Assembly (NCBI RefSeq): GCF_047922965.1
Contig: NZ_CP150481.1
Span: 1,302,001 to 1,366,000 of the forward strand
Direction of reading: 5' to 3'
Source of the DNA: Neptunicella plasticusilytica
Lineage (GTDB): Bacteria; Pseudomonadota; Gammaproteobacteria; Enterobacterales; Alteromonadaceae
DNA length: 64,000 nucleotides
The notes under the pieces are model-generated. The model was not told the DNA's origin and searched no databases. It saw only the letters and a program-made list of their open reading frames with translations. Of the stretch, positions 26,759-35,556 are shown one piece after another (the first letter of the stretch is position 1; each line of letters opens with the position of its first letter). The position numbers were made by a program, and so were the translations under genes.

Positions 26759-28570
26759 TTATTGGGAGATCGGGATATCCTCTCCTATAGGCAGGGGATC
26801 AGGCTCGTCGGCTTGCGATAATTTCAGTTTATGCTGACCTATAGTCGTGACCGCAGACAGGTGGTTGACCGCCATTGAATGACCTGGTTGCTGCTTGGCT
26901 GCGTGTTTTAGCGGAGACAGACAACTGGAAACTTCAAACGCGCTTTGGTGCGAACCACGTTCAATTTCAACTGCCGCAACCGACAAGGTGGTCAATGGAA
27001 TAAAGCGTGATTCGCCATAGCGGTCCGGACTAACAAACCCGCCCATGTTAACGTGTTCCGGCTGGTAAAAATCCGCCACCGAGTGACTAAAGCACTGCAC
27101 GATATTATTGATACGATTCTTCCAGTCTTCGCTGTTCCATAACACGATAAAGTCATCACCACCAATATGACCCACTGTATCAAGGCTGCTGGACGCGAAT
27201 TTTTGCAGACACTGGCCTAACGCCAGCAACACTTCATCCCCTTTGGCAAAGCCATAAACATCGTTGAACGGCTTGAAATGGTCAATATCGAAGTGGGTGA
27301 CAACGAATTTGCGCTCATCCCGGATCAGTTGCTCAATGCAGTCATTAATGGGCACCAGACCGGGCAACTGGGTGAGTGGATTGGAATGCCGCGCCTGTTT
27401 AATTTGCGCTTCGGTGATTTGCTTGAGCAAATCGATGACCAGCCCGATACCAATAAAATCGCCATTTTTGCAGATAATAAAATCATCTTCCTGATGATAG
27501 CGGGCGCGGGAGGTTACCAGACGGCTGACCTGATCAATACTCAGAGTGGAATCCACCGTCAGTGGTTTACGCTCCATAATGTTGGCCACCGGTGCCTTAC
27601 CGTATAAATCCCGGCCAAAAGGCTTGCTAAACAAACCGAGCAACTCACTGCGATGGACAATACCAATGGCTTTTTTATCTTTAAGTACCGCAATGGAATT
27701 GATATTGGGTCTGTCCTGAAACAGTTGCACCACTGCATTGGTATTAAAACTTTCCGGTACACTGATAGAATGGACCACCAGACTATTGGCACTGACATAG
27801 TTTTTACTGCGTTTGGACAAGGGCTGGGCGGCACTGTCCAGCTGGATCTTGGTAGGCGGCTTGGCTTGGGGGCGACAAAAATAGTAGCCTTGAAAATAAT
27901 CGATCTTTAACCGGCACAGATATTCAAATTCTTCCTGGGTTTCGACGCCTTCGGCAATCACTTTGCAGTGCATTGACTGGGCGATTTCAACAAATGAACG
28001 GACAAATTCCTGCTTGGTATTGTCGGTATCGATGTTTTCAATAAAGTGCCGGTCAATTTTTACAAATTCCGGTTTGGCCTGTGACCACAAACGCAAAGAT
28101 GAATAACCGGCACCCAGATCATCCAGCGCGATGGCAAAGCCCATTTCCTGATAATGACGTAATGCGTTGAGTAACACGGTTTCGTCGGTGCCAGCATGTT
28201 GTTCGGTTAATTCAATCACCACCTGGCTGGTGGTCAAGCCATATTCGGTTAACAGCTCAACAGTGCGGCCTTTCTGGTGATTGGATTGTTCCAGCGCTTC
28301 GGGAGAAATATTGATAAACAATTTACCGGGCAATTGCTGTTTAACAAACCCCTGTACTGCGCGTTTACGACAGACATTTTCCATCGCGCTTAATAAATTA
28401 TGTTGGCGAGCATGCTCGAATAATTGGGTGGGGGAGTGTAAAACACTGTCAGACGGACCGCGACTTAAGGCTTCATAAGCAAATATTTCGCCGGAATATT
28501 TGTCAATAATCGGCTGATAAAGTGAAGAGACGGACTCAAGTGCCAGTATTTTTTGTAATTCTGTGAGCAT
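26759..28570 (-). CDS. EAL-CBS-GGDEF c-di-GMP signalling protein
   Basis: A 603-residue cytosolic protein with three parts. Residues 1-250 are an EAL phosphodiesterase domain whose key residues are intact: EAL at 33-35, IELTE, DDLGAGYSSL, KIDRHFI and VIAEGVET. Residues about 270-390 are a pair of CBS-like repeats (IAVLKDKKAIGIVHRSELL; IMERKPLTVDSTLSIDQVSRL). Residues about 405-550 are a GGDEF domain with HIGGDDFIVLW, a near-consensus active-site loop (GGDDF). The CBS pair may sense an adenine nucleotide. With EAL first and CBS between, the most likely net activity is c-di-GMP breakdown controlled by cell energy state; this is inference. It has no membrane segment and stands alone on the minus strand. 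Confidence 0.92.
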   Translation of the reverse strand: MLTELQKILALESVSSLYQPIIDKYSGEIFAYEALSRGPSDSVLHSPTQLFEHARQHNLLSAMENVCRKRAVQGFVKQQLPGKLFINISPEALEQSNHQKGRTVELLTEYGLTTSQVVIELTEQHAGTDETVLLNALRHYQEMGFAIALDDLGAGYSSLRLWSQAKPEFVKIDRHFIENIDTDNTKQEFVRSFVEIAQSMHCKVIAEGVETQEEFEYLCRLKIDYFQGYYFCRPQAKPPTKIQLDSAAQPLSKRSKNYVSANSLVVHSISVPESFNTNAVVQLFQDRPNINSIAVLKDKKAIGIVHRSELLGLFSKPFGRDLYGKAPVANIMERKPLTVDSTLSIDQVSRLVTSRARYHQEDDFIICKNGDFIGIGLVIDLLKQITEAQIKQARHSNPLTQLPGLVPINDCIEQLIRDERKFVVTHFDIDHFKPFNDVYGFAKGDEVLLALGQCLQKFASSSLDTVGHIGGDDFIVLWNSEDWKNRINNIVQCFSHSVADFYQPEHVNMGGFVSPDRYGESRFIPLTTLSVAAVEIERGSHQSAFEVSSCLSPLKHAAKQQPGHSMAVNHLSAVTTIGQHKLKLSQADEPDPLPIGEDIPISQ

Positions 28571-28786
28571 GCTTATTTACATCTTGGTTCAAAGTAGGCC
28601 GCAGATTCCATCCATTCATTAACACTCATCCCTATTTAGCTGAGCTATTAAATGACATAAATGTGTCGTTTTAATGACAAAAATAAAATAGTTGAAACTG
28701 GCTAAATCTAGCAGGTTGCCTAAGCTGGAATTAAAAGCACTATTTTATGGTCTAGTTAGATAGACCTGTGCTGTGAGGTAACAGAT

Positions 28787-29935
28787 ATGTGTCGCATTTT
28801 ATTGATTGGACTGGGGCTGCTGCTGGTTACTGCCTGTGCGTCCGTTCCTGAAGCCAGCTTACAGGAAAAGAACTTTCTGCATGATGATGCCTTTGACGGT
28901 TTTGAACAGATAAAGGTTGAAACTGAACAACAGGTATTCAGTCTGGATCGGTCGGTTACTGATTATCTTGAGGATAATATTCTGACTTTAACTACGCCAC
29001 TTGAGCGGATGGATCAACTATCCGAACAGTTGTTCAATCCTGAAAAAATCAACCTGCTATATCAAACCAACGCCAATGGCGTTGCCAGCCAAACTTTCAA
29101 CAGCAAAACCGCCAACTGCTTGTCCATGTCGATATTGGCTTATTCGATGGCAAAATATGTCGGACTTAGCGTAACGTTTCAGGATGTGGTTATTCCGGAA
29201 TTCTGGAATTTACGTGAGGATGTCAGCTTTCTTAACGGGCATGTCAATTTGGTGTTGTTTGCCAAAACTCCGGTCAATGACGGTCAGGCTTATAAGATTG
29301 ATACGCTGGAGGTGGATTTTAGTGACAGCTTTGCCAGCAGTCGTTTTCGTAAAAATCCAATTGGCAAAAAAACGGCATTGGCGATGTTTTATAACAATAT
29401 CGGTGCCGAAGCGCTGGTAGCCAAAGATTTTAACCGCGCGTATGCCTATTTTAGGCAAGCAATGTTAACTGACCCAGACTATATTTCCGGTTGGAGCAAC
29501 CTTGGCGTGTTGTATCGTATGAGCGGTCATTATCAATGGGCAGAGCAGGTCTATAATGCCGGATTAGCATTGGATGATAATAACCGTAATATACTGGATA
29601 ATCTGGTGGTCTTGCTGGAGCATACTGACAGAAAGGAACAGGCGGATGAAATTCGTTGGAGGATCAACAAACAACGCCAATCCAACCCTTACTATCATTA
29701 TTTTCTAGGTCAACAGGAATATCAAAATGGTAACTGGCAAAAAGCGATTCAGCATTTTCGCCGGGCCAAAACCCTTAACCAGTTTGACCACCATTTTTAT
29801 TTCGGGTTAGCCAAAGCCTATTTCGAATTGGGTAATGTGGATGAAACGCGGCGCAACCTCAATCTGGCCAGACGCTACGCCATTGACGAACAGCAAAGCA
29901 ACCAGTATTTAACTAAATTGTCTTTGCTGCACTGA
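28787..29935 (+). CDS. lipoprotein with transglutaminase-like and TPR domains
   Basis: A 382-residue lipoprotein. A short signal peptide ends at VTAC (Cys17). Residues about 85-180 form a compact transglutaminase/cysteine-protease-like domain; a possible triad is C111 (NCLSMSILAY), H152 (NGHVNLVLF) and D172 (KIDTLEVDF), in the order and spacing expected. From about residue 200 to the end there are tandem TPR motifs (YFRQAMLTDPDYISGWSNLG and similar), about four or five repeats. It would sit on the inner face of the outer membrane or at the inner membrane with a peptidase or amidase core and a protein-binding tail. It is divergent from the EAL gene and followed by a convergent DUF808 gene. The function is unknown. 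Confidence 0.75.
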   Translation: MCRILLIGLGLLLVTACASVPEASLQEKNFLHDDAFDGFEQIKVETEQQVFSLDRSVTDYLEDNILTLTTPLERMDQLSEQLFNPEKINLLYQTNANGVASQTFNSKTANCLSMSILAYSMAKYVGLSVTFQDVVIPEFWNLREDVSFLNGHVNLVLFAKTPVNDGQAYKIDTLEVDFSDSFASSRFRKNPIGKKTALAMFYNNIGAEALVAKDFNRAYAYFRQAMLTDPDYISGWSNLGVLYRMSGHYQWAEQVYNAGLALDDNNRNILDNLVVLLEHTDRKEQADEIRWRINKQRQSNPYYHYFLGQQEYQNGNWQKAIQHFRRAKTLNQFDHHFYFGLAKAYFELGNVDETRRNLNLARRYAIDEQQSNQYLTKLSLLH

Positions 29936-29974
29936 TAAAAGAATTTACATAACCTGGATTCGGCCCATCGGTCA

Positions 29975-30871
29975 CTAAAACAACTTTTGCCAAACTTTAA
30001 CCGCTAACACTACCAGCGCACCGCTTAGCAGACCGACGAGCAGGTTTAATCCCAGGTCGAGCAGCGGATTCAGAGGGACAAAGGCGTGTAGTAACTGATG
30101 ATGAATAACCGGCAGAGCGTGAACAATAATCCCGCCTCCGACCAGAAACATGGCCAAAGTACCTGCTATTGACAGAAACTTCATCAGCTTGGGGGCAAAA
30201 TCAATCATGATATGGCCTAAACCGGCGGCAAGCTTATTGCCTGTCGGGGGCTGGTTTTGTTTAACCAAATACAAGCCGGCATCATCCAGTTTTACAATAG
30301 CAGCAACCAGTCCGTACACGCCTAAAGTCATAGTAAATGCAATCAGGCTAACCACCAGTGCCTGACTGACAAAACCGGCATCGGTAACAGTTCCGAGTGC
30401 GATAACAATAATTTCGGCAGACAAGATAAAATCGGTGCGGATGGCACCCTTGATTTTGTGTTTCTCGAAACTGACTAAATCAAAATCAGGATCGGATAAC
30501 GCAGCTACTTCCTGGACCCGTTCCGGTTTGGCTTGAGCTTGCAGGCTGTGGACAATTTTTTCCACACCTTCAAAGCATAAATATAAACCGCCAAGCACCA
30601 GCAACGGGGTAATAATCCAGGGTAAAAAATAACTGAGCGATAACGCCACCGGCACCAGAATCAGTTTGTTTAGCAACGAGCCTTTGGTGACCGCCCAAAC
30701 CACCGGCAATTCACGATCAGCCCTGACACCACTGACCTGATTGGCATTCAGGGCTAAATCGTCACCTAGTACGCCGGCTGTTTTCTTGGCGGCAACTTTG
30801 CTCATCAACGCCACATCATCTAGCACTGCGGCAATATCGTCGAGTAAAGTAAGTAAACTGGCTCCGGGCAT
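29975..30871 (-). CDS. yedI: DUF808 family inner-membrane protein (YedI-like)
   Basis: A 298-residue polytopic protein of the DUF808/YedI family. The N-terminus (MPGASLLTLLDDIAAVLDDV) and KKTAGVLGDDLALNANQVSG are typical, followed by several membrane segments, with FLPWIITPLLVLGGLYLCFEGVEK, a central IVIALGTV segment and the C-terminal PLLDLGLNLLVGLLSGALVV. The frame opens at 30973, but the ATG at 30871 begins the family N-terminus. YedI-type proteins have no established function; some are called putative transporters. It is divergent from ydbH over about 130 bases and convergent with the TPR lipoprotein. Membrane location is sure; role is not. Confidence 0.85.
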   Translation of the reverse strand: MPGASLLTLLDDIAAVLDDVALMSKVAAKKTAGVLGDDLALNANQVSGVRADRELPVVWAVTKGSLLNKLILVPVALSLSYFLPWIITPLLVLGGLYLCFEGVEKIVHSLQAQAKPERVQEVAALSDPDFDLVSFEKHKIKGAIRTDFILSAEIIVIALGTVTDAGFVSQALVVSLIAFTMTLGVYGLVAAIVKLDDAGLYLVKQNQPPTGNKLAAGLGHIMIDFAPKLMKFLSIAGTLAMFLVGGGIIVHALPVIHHQLLHAFVPLNPLLDLGLNLLVGLLSGALVVLAVKVWQKLF

Positions 30872-31003
30872 AAGTTTCTCTTGGTGGCGTGATGTTGGCA
30901 GCAGCTTAAACGATTGAATGAGCAAGATAAATAGCGTTGTAATGTTCAAATTTGAACTAGGTCTGTGCCACACTGTATTTATGTTGGCATTGTGAGGGAT
31001 GAT

Positions 31004-33436
31004 ATGAATAAACGATGGCTTACAGTGATGATATTGCTGTTGATGTTGGTCGTATTATGGCTGTCACGGGCAACCCTGGTGCATTGGGCCGCTAATTCAT
31101 ATTTGGCACCTTATAAACTGGCAGTGGGCTGTCTGGAATGGGATACGGATAGTCGACTCAATCTACATATCCAGCATTTATGTTTGCAGCATAGTGATGC
31201 CAGATTAGAAATCTATGATGTTGTCTGGAGCCGGAGCAAAAATACACTGGACATTGGGCAGGCCATTGTGACTCTTGTTCCCGCAGAGAATGGCGTTTCC
31301 CCCGCTAAATCGTCATCCAACCCTATTGAATTGACTCTGCCACCCCACTTACCAGCATTAAATGTGCACAATTTGCGTGTTGAAGCCGAACAATTGCGCG
31401 AGCCGTTACAGCTCACAATTGAACAAACGGCAGCTAATCAACTTTTAGTAAGTTCAGATTGGCAGGCACAACTGCGGCTGGAAAACGGGATAATAACAGC
31501 GAGAATCGACTGGACATTGCAGGATCTGGTCCGGTTAAGTGCCCATTTCCCCGCACAGTTTCTGGAACCTTCGGTATTGCAGGCTCCCATTGTGACCGAT
31601 ATCAGTTTTGACGGACAGTATTTGCGCAGCCAGAGTCAACTTGACCTGCAACAAAGCATTGTGTGGCAACAATGCGCGATAGCGTTACAAGCTAATGGTC
31701 TGGTTGGGATAAATGCAGATTGGGTAAGCCGCACCGCCGAAATCGATTTAAGCCAGTTTGCTGTAAAAGGGCATCAGCAACAATGTGCGTTGATCCAAGA
31801 TATTCCCGAACCACTGCGATTTTCTGCGGCAACACTGAGTTTGCCAGCGTTGCTGACAATAACCGACCAGTCTGTGCGGACTGCTAAAGTATCGGTTAGC
31901 GCGCTCCAGTCCCAAACTGATAAGGCTGCCAATCTGGAGCTACAATTCACTAATTTGGAATGGCGCTTTAATAGCAACTTGTTGGCTGGCCACTACCAGA
32001 TAAAAGGCACGATGCAAGACTTGGCCCAATTGCAGTCTAGCGGACAATGGCAATTGAATCAGGAAGGGTTGGCGGTAAGTGGCGAGGATAATAACCTGCA
32101 ACTGGCGCAGTTGACTTTGTCATCATGGTCAGTGAATCAACTGGATGCCAAGTTTAGTTTTAGCCTGCAACCTGATGGCCGGATTAATCTGGATGGTGAG
32201 CTGCAACTGGCCAGTCTGGGGCAACAGGATACGACATTGGCCGATATTCAGACTCAGATCCGTATTGATGAGGGACGCTATGAGCAATTCCGTCTGGTGA
32301 CCAACAGCAAAATTGCGTCGATTTCGCAGCCGCCGTTGCAAGTTAACGCGGTGGCCGGTCAGTTTGATATTGACGTCAACGGATTAAGCCGCTTTGTGGC
32401 TACAGGTAAAAGTCTGATTGCTGATATTAGTTTCCATCATCATGCTATTGGGGCCGTGCAAATGCAGCACCAAGTGCAACTGGATCTGGATAACCAAAAT
32501 GTGACTAGCCACAATCAGATTGGGCTTGGCAAAGGTTTGCAGGCGGAGTTGGATAGTACCAACCAGCAGCTACGATTACGTATAGCGGAACAACCCTTAA
32601 CGGCTGTTGCCGATATTGCCAAACAATGGTTACCGGCTATCAGTATTCAATCCGGCCAGCTTGATGCAGATATAAAAGCCAATATGGCGACGTTGCAGGG
32701 TGGTGGGCCGCTGGAAATAAACAATCTGACATTGGCGTATGAGGATAATCTGATCCGTCAGGCCAGTTATAGGTCAAATATCGCGATTGATTCAGCGGGT
32801 CTTCAGTTAGCGCCCGCTAGGCTGCATATTGAACAGCTTGATGCTGGCGTGGTTATTCAGGGACTGGATGCGTCGTTGCAGGCACAGCAGAACCAGTTTA
32901 GCGCCAGCGATATTAGCGGACAGATTTTTGCTGGCCAGTTTGATATCGACCAACTATGGTTGGATGGACGAGATCAAACCGCCATGCTTAAGTTAAGTGA
33001 TATTGATACTGCTAAAATACTGGATCTGCAGAAACAGTCGGGCATTGAGGTTAGTGGGCTGATTAAGGGCAATCTGCCTATCCGGATTAGCAATGGCGAT
33101 ATCTCCATTGCAAAAGGCGAGATAAGTAACCAGGGAGCCGGTAAATTGTTGATCAATGACAATCAGGCATTTAATGCGCTCAAGGCCCAGCAACCCAAAC
33201 TGGAAAAGCAGTTGGCATTATTGGAAAACTTGCAGATTAACAGTTTGAATAGCTCGGTTAATTTGGCCCCGGACGGGCTGTTAAAAATGGATATTGCCAT
33301 GCAAGGCTATAACCCGCTGCAAAAAGAACAAGTTAATTTTAACTACGGGCATGAAGAAAATATTCTGGTGTTGTTAGAGGCGCTCAGATTAACTGAAACG
33401 CTAACCGACAAAATCGAGGAAAAGATTAATAAGTAG
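31004..33436 (+). CDS. ydbH: AsmA-like intermembrane lipid-transport protein YdbH
   Basis: An 810-residue protein with a single N-terminal membrane anchor (about residues 6-25, VMILLLMLVVLWLSRATLV) and a long beta-rich periplasmic domain of the AsmA-like repeating-beta-groove type. The C-terminal sequence (LLKMDIAMQGYNPLQKEQVN, then FNYGHEENIL) is the YdbH signature. In E. coli YdbH spans the periplasm and pairs with the outer-membrane lipoprotein YnbE to carry phospholipid between membranes, overlapping in role with TamB and YhdP. The frame opens at 30965, but GAGGGAT just before the ATG at 31004 sets the start. The same three-gene order ydbH-ynbE-ydbL is kept here, which supports the call strongly. 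Confidence 0.93.
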   Translation: MNKRWLTVMILLLMLVVLWLSRATLVHWAANSYLAPYKLAVGCLEWDTDSRLNLHIQHLCLQHSDARLEIYDVVWSRSKNTLDIGQAIVTLVPAENGVSPAKSSSNPIELTLPPHLPALNVHNLRVEAEQLREPLQLTIEQTAANQLLVSSDWQAQLRLENGIITARIDWTLQDLVRLSAHFPAQFLEPSVLQAPIVTDISFDGQYLRSQSQLDLQQSIVWQQCAIALQANGLVGINADWVSRTAEIDLSQFAVKGHQQQCALIQDIPEPLRFSAATLSLPALLTITDQSVRTAKVSVSALQSQTDKAANLELQFTNLEWRFNSNLLAGHYQIKGTMQDLAQLQSSGQWQLNQEGLAVSGEDNNLQLAQLTLSSWSVNQLDAKFSFSLQPDGRINLDGELQLASLGQQDTTLADIQTQIRIDEGRYEQFRLVTNSKIASISQPPLQVNAVAGQFDIDVNGLSRFVATGKSLIADISFHHHAIGAVQMQHQVQLDLDNQNVTSHNQIGLGKGLQAELDSTNQQLRLRIAEQPLTAVADIAKQWLPAISIQSGQLDADIKANMATLQGGGPLEINNLTLAYEDNLIRQASYRSNIAIDSAGLQLAPARLHIEQLDAGVVIQGLDASLQAQQNQFSASDISGQIFAGQFDIDQLWLDGRDQTAMLKLSDIDTAKILDLQKQSGIEVSGLIKGNLPIRISNGDISIAKGEISNQGAGKLLINDNQAFNALKAQQPKLEKQLALLENLQINSLNSSVNLAPDGLLKMDIAMQGYNPLQKEQVNFNYGHEENILVLLEALRLTETLTDKIEEKINK

Positions 33437-33467
33437 AAGCAGTTAACTTATCAAACAGGAGAGTCAT

Positions 33468-33647
33468 GTGAGAAGTATCATCAGTGTTTTTTTGTTGGCT
33501 TTGCTTAGCGCCTGCACGCATCGGGTGGAAGTCGAAACCAAGGAACCGATAACGATTAATCTGAACGTTAAAATTGATCATGAAATCAGAGTGAAAGTGG
33601 ATAAAGAGCTGGATAGTGTTTTCAGTGCAGACAGCGATCTTTTCTAA
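33468..33647 (+). CDS. ynbE: small outer-membrane lipoprotein YnbE
   Basis: A 59-residue lipoprotein. GTG start at 33468, preceded by AGGAGAG; an ATG two bases earlier would stop at once (ATG TGA). The signal peptide has a clear lipobox LLSAC with Cys16, and the mature part (VEVETKEPITINLNVKIDHE) contains the beta strand that in E. coli YnbE extends the YdbH groove at the outer membrane. It lies 31 bases after ydbH and 11 bases before ydbL, so it belongs to the same operon. Its length and motif match YnbE well. Confidence 0.92.
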   Translation: MRSIISVFLLALLSACTHRVEVETKEPITINLNVKIDHEIRVKVDKELDSVFSADSDLF

Positions 33648-33658
33648 GGAGAACGAGG

Positions 33659-33979
33659 ATGAAAAAAGTCAACATATTGATAGCTTGTATAACGTTGTTG
33701 TTTAGCGCCTTTAGTTTTGCCCTTGATCTTGACAAGGCCAAAGAACAAGGACTGGTAGGTGAAAAGGACACCGGCTATTTAGGTGCCGTAGTGAACAAGC
33801 CAGAAGTGCTGGAACTGGTCGCCGAGATTAATGCCAAACGACGCGATGTATATATAGATCTGGCCAAGAAGAACAACATTAAACTGTCAGAAGTGGAAAT
33901 ATTGGCCGCCAAGAAAGCGTATCAGAAAACCGTCAGTGGCCAATATCTGTGGCAAAACGGTGAGTGGGTAAAAAAATAG
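33659..33979 (+). CDS. ydbL: YdbL family periplasmic protein (DUF1318)
   Basis: A 106-residue periplasmic protein with a signal peptide (about residues 1-21, FSAFSFALDL) and the DUF1318 domain: KEQGLVGEKDTGYLGAVV, INAKRRDVYIDLAKKN, and a C-terminal SGQYLWQNGEWVKK. It completes the ydbH-ynbE-ydbL operon. In E. coli YdbL affects YdbH-YnbE complex behaviour and may act as a chaperone for YnbE. GGAGAACGAGG precedes the ATG at 33659. All key features of the family are present and the protein is full length. Confidence 0.92.
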   Translation: MKKVNILIACITLLFSAFSFALDLDKAKEQGLVGEKDTGYLGAVVNKPEVLELVAEINAKRRDVYIDLAKKNNIKLSEVEILAAKKAYQKTVSGQYLWQNGEWVKK

Positions 33980-34029
33980 TCAAACTGCGCTTAATGATTC
34001 ACTCGCAACACCTATAACGGGAGCTATTA

Positions 34030-34593
34030 ATGAATAAGATCAAATGGTTAGGCACAATATTTGGACTAGTCTTACTGTTAACGGGATGTGTGTCTCCACG
34101 CCCCACTATTGGACAGCAACGGCAGGCAATATTACAAATGAAAGGCGAAGTATTGGCGGAATTATATCAACTTAATCCCAGTACCCGGGCACAGATCAAT
34201 GCCGCTCCTGGATATGCGGTGTTCAACAATGCCAACGTGAATATTATTCTGGCCAGCTTTGGTGGTGGTTACGGGGTAGTGACCGATAATCGCAATGGCA
34301 ACAACACTTACATGAGAATGGCTGAAGTCGGTGTTGGGCTTGGGGCCGGAATTAAAGACTTCAGGGTGGTATTCGTATTCCACAATGCCGAAACCATGCA
34401 GCGTTTTGTTGAACAGGGTTGGGCTTTTGGTGCCCAGGCCGATGCGGCAGCCAAGGCCGGCGATAAAGGCGCAGCGGTGGCGGGCGAAGTCACTGTAGAT
34501 AACATCACCATTTATCAATTAACCGAAAGTGGTTTGGCATTGCAGGCAACCGTTAAAGGCACCAAGTACTGGCAAGATGACACACTCAATTAA
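34030..34593 (+). CDS. SYLF/YSC84 domain lipoprotein
   Basis: A 187-residue lipoprotein. The signal peptide ends at LLTGC (Cys20). The mature part is a SYLF (YSC84-like) domain, recognised by APGYAVFNNANVNIILASFG, GGYGVVTDN, GLGAGIKDFRVVFVFHN and FGAQADAAAKAGDKGAA. SYLF domains bind phosphoinositides or other lipids in eukaryotes; in bacteria they are linked to membrane lipids but are poorly studied. It sits 50 bases after ydbL, on the same strand. The neighbourhood of YdbH suggests a role in outer-membrane lipid balance, by association only. Confidence 0.85.
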   Translation: MNKIKWLGTIFGLVLLLTGCVSPRPTIGQQRQAILQMKGEVLAELYQLNPSTRAQINAAPGYAVFNNANVNIILASFGGGYGVVTDNRNGNNTYMRMAEVGVGLGAGIKDFRVVFVFHNAETMQRFVEQGWAFGAQADAAAKAGDKGAAVAGEVTVDNITIYQLTESGLALQATVKGTKYWQDDTLN

Positions 34594-34632
34594 CATGAAA
34601 ATAAATGATATGTATCTCAAAAAGGAGAGTAA

Positions 34633-35304
34633 ATGAAGGGTATTCGATGGATTGGTTTAGGCCTACTATGCCTGAGTAGCCTGGCTGTGGGCCAAACGGC
34701 AGTATTAGATGGTTTGGCCGACTTCAAGTTTAAATCCGAGATCAGCGCTTTTGCCCAGTGGGACAGTAAAAACAGCTTTCCGCAAAAGGCGACCTTGTTT
34801 GTCGGCAGTTCCAGTATTCGTTATTGGCACACTGCCACCGCGTTTCCCGATATTCCGGTTATAAATCGTGGTTTTGGCGGCTCTGTAACGGCTGAAGTAC
34901 TGGAAGTCTACCCGGTGGTGATAGGCAAATACACACCGGCTCGAGTGGTGATTTACGTAGGAGACAATGATATTGCCAGTGGCGTGTCGGTGACGGACAC
35001 TGTGGCACAGCTTAAACAGCTGTTCAGCCGGATTAGCACGGATTTTCCGCAGGCAGAAGTGATTTTTCTACCAATTAAACCCAGTTTATCCCGCTGGCAT
35101 CAGTGGCCACTGATGCAGCAGGTCAACCAGACCATTCAAACCTTGGCCAATATGACCGAAAAACTGACCTATGTGGATGTTGCTACACCGTTACTTAATG
35201 CAGACGGTGAACCGGACAAATCTGTATTCAGACAAGACGGACTGCATCTGAACGATAAAGGTTACGCTATCTGGAACAAGATTTTGGCCCCATACCTGAA
35301 ATAA
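34633..35304 (+). CDS. secreted SGNH/GDSL-like hydrolase
   Basis: A 223-residue secreted esterase-like protein. The signal peptide (about residues 1-21) is followed by block I FVGSSSIRYW with the nucleophile Ser (S59 or S60), block II Gly in RGFGGSVTAEV, block III Asn in YVGDNDIASG (about 109-116) and block V DGLHLNDKGY near the C-terminus with the catalytic Asp-His. All blocks needed for activity are present. It would hydrolyse an ester or acetyl group in the periplasm, possibly a lipid or acylated glycan. AAGGAGAG precedes the start. It follows the SYLF gene by 39 bases on the same strand. Confidence 0.88.
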   Translation: MKGIRWIGLGLLCLSSLAVGQTAVLDGLADFKFKSEISAFAQWDSKNSFPQKATLFVGSSSIRYWHTATAFPDIPVINRGFGGSVTAEVLEVYPVVIGKYTPARVVIYVGDNDIASGVSVTDTVAQLKQLFSRISTDFPQAEVIFLPIKPSLSRWHQWPLMQQVNQTIQTLANMTEKLTYVDVATPLLNADGEPDKSVFRQDGLHLNDKGYAIWNKILAPYLK

Positions 35305-35556
35305 CATATAGACGCATACGTAAAGCCAGTGCATTAATTACACGCGGTCGGTAAATACCGGTTGTATTTGCCTGCTTTTCTGGTTGTCAGACGATTTGCC
35401 TCAATATTTGTATCGGGCAAAGAGGGCCAAATTACTGCCGGTAAACTCATCGCTGACCACCAGATATAGCGGGATTGCGCCGCTATGGATCGCCGCCCTG
35501 CCATTTTTGTCAGACCCGCAAGCTAAGGCTGGTACGCAGATTGCTTCGCCGTCAGT

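Noticed and set aside
33466..33471. ATG start for the small lipoprotein at 33466
   Set aside because: It is followed at once by TGA; the GTG at 33468 gives the full lipoprotein.
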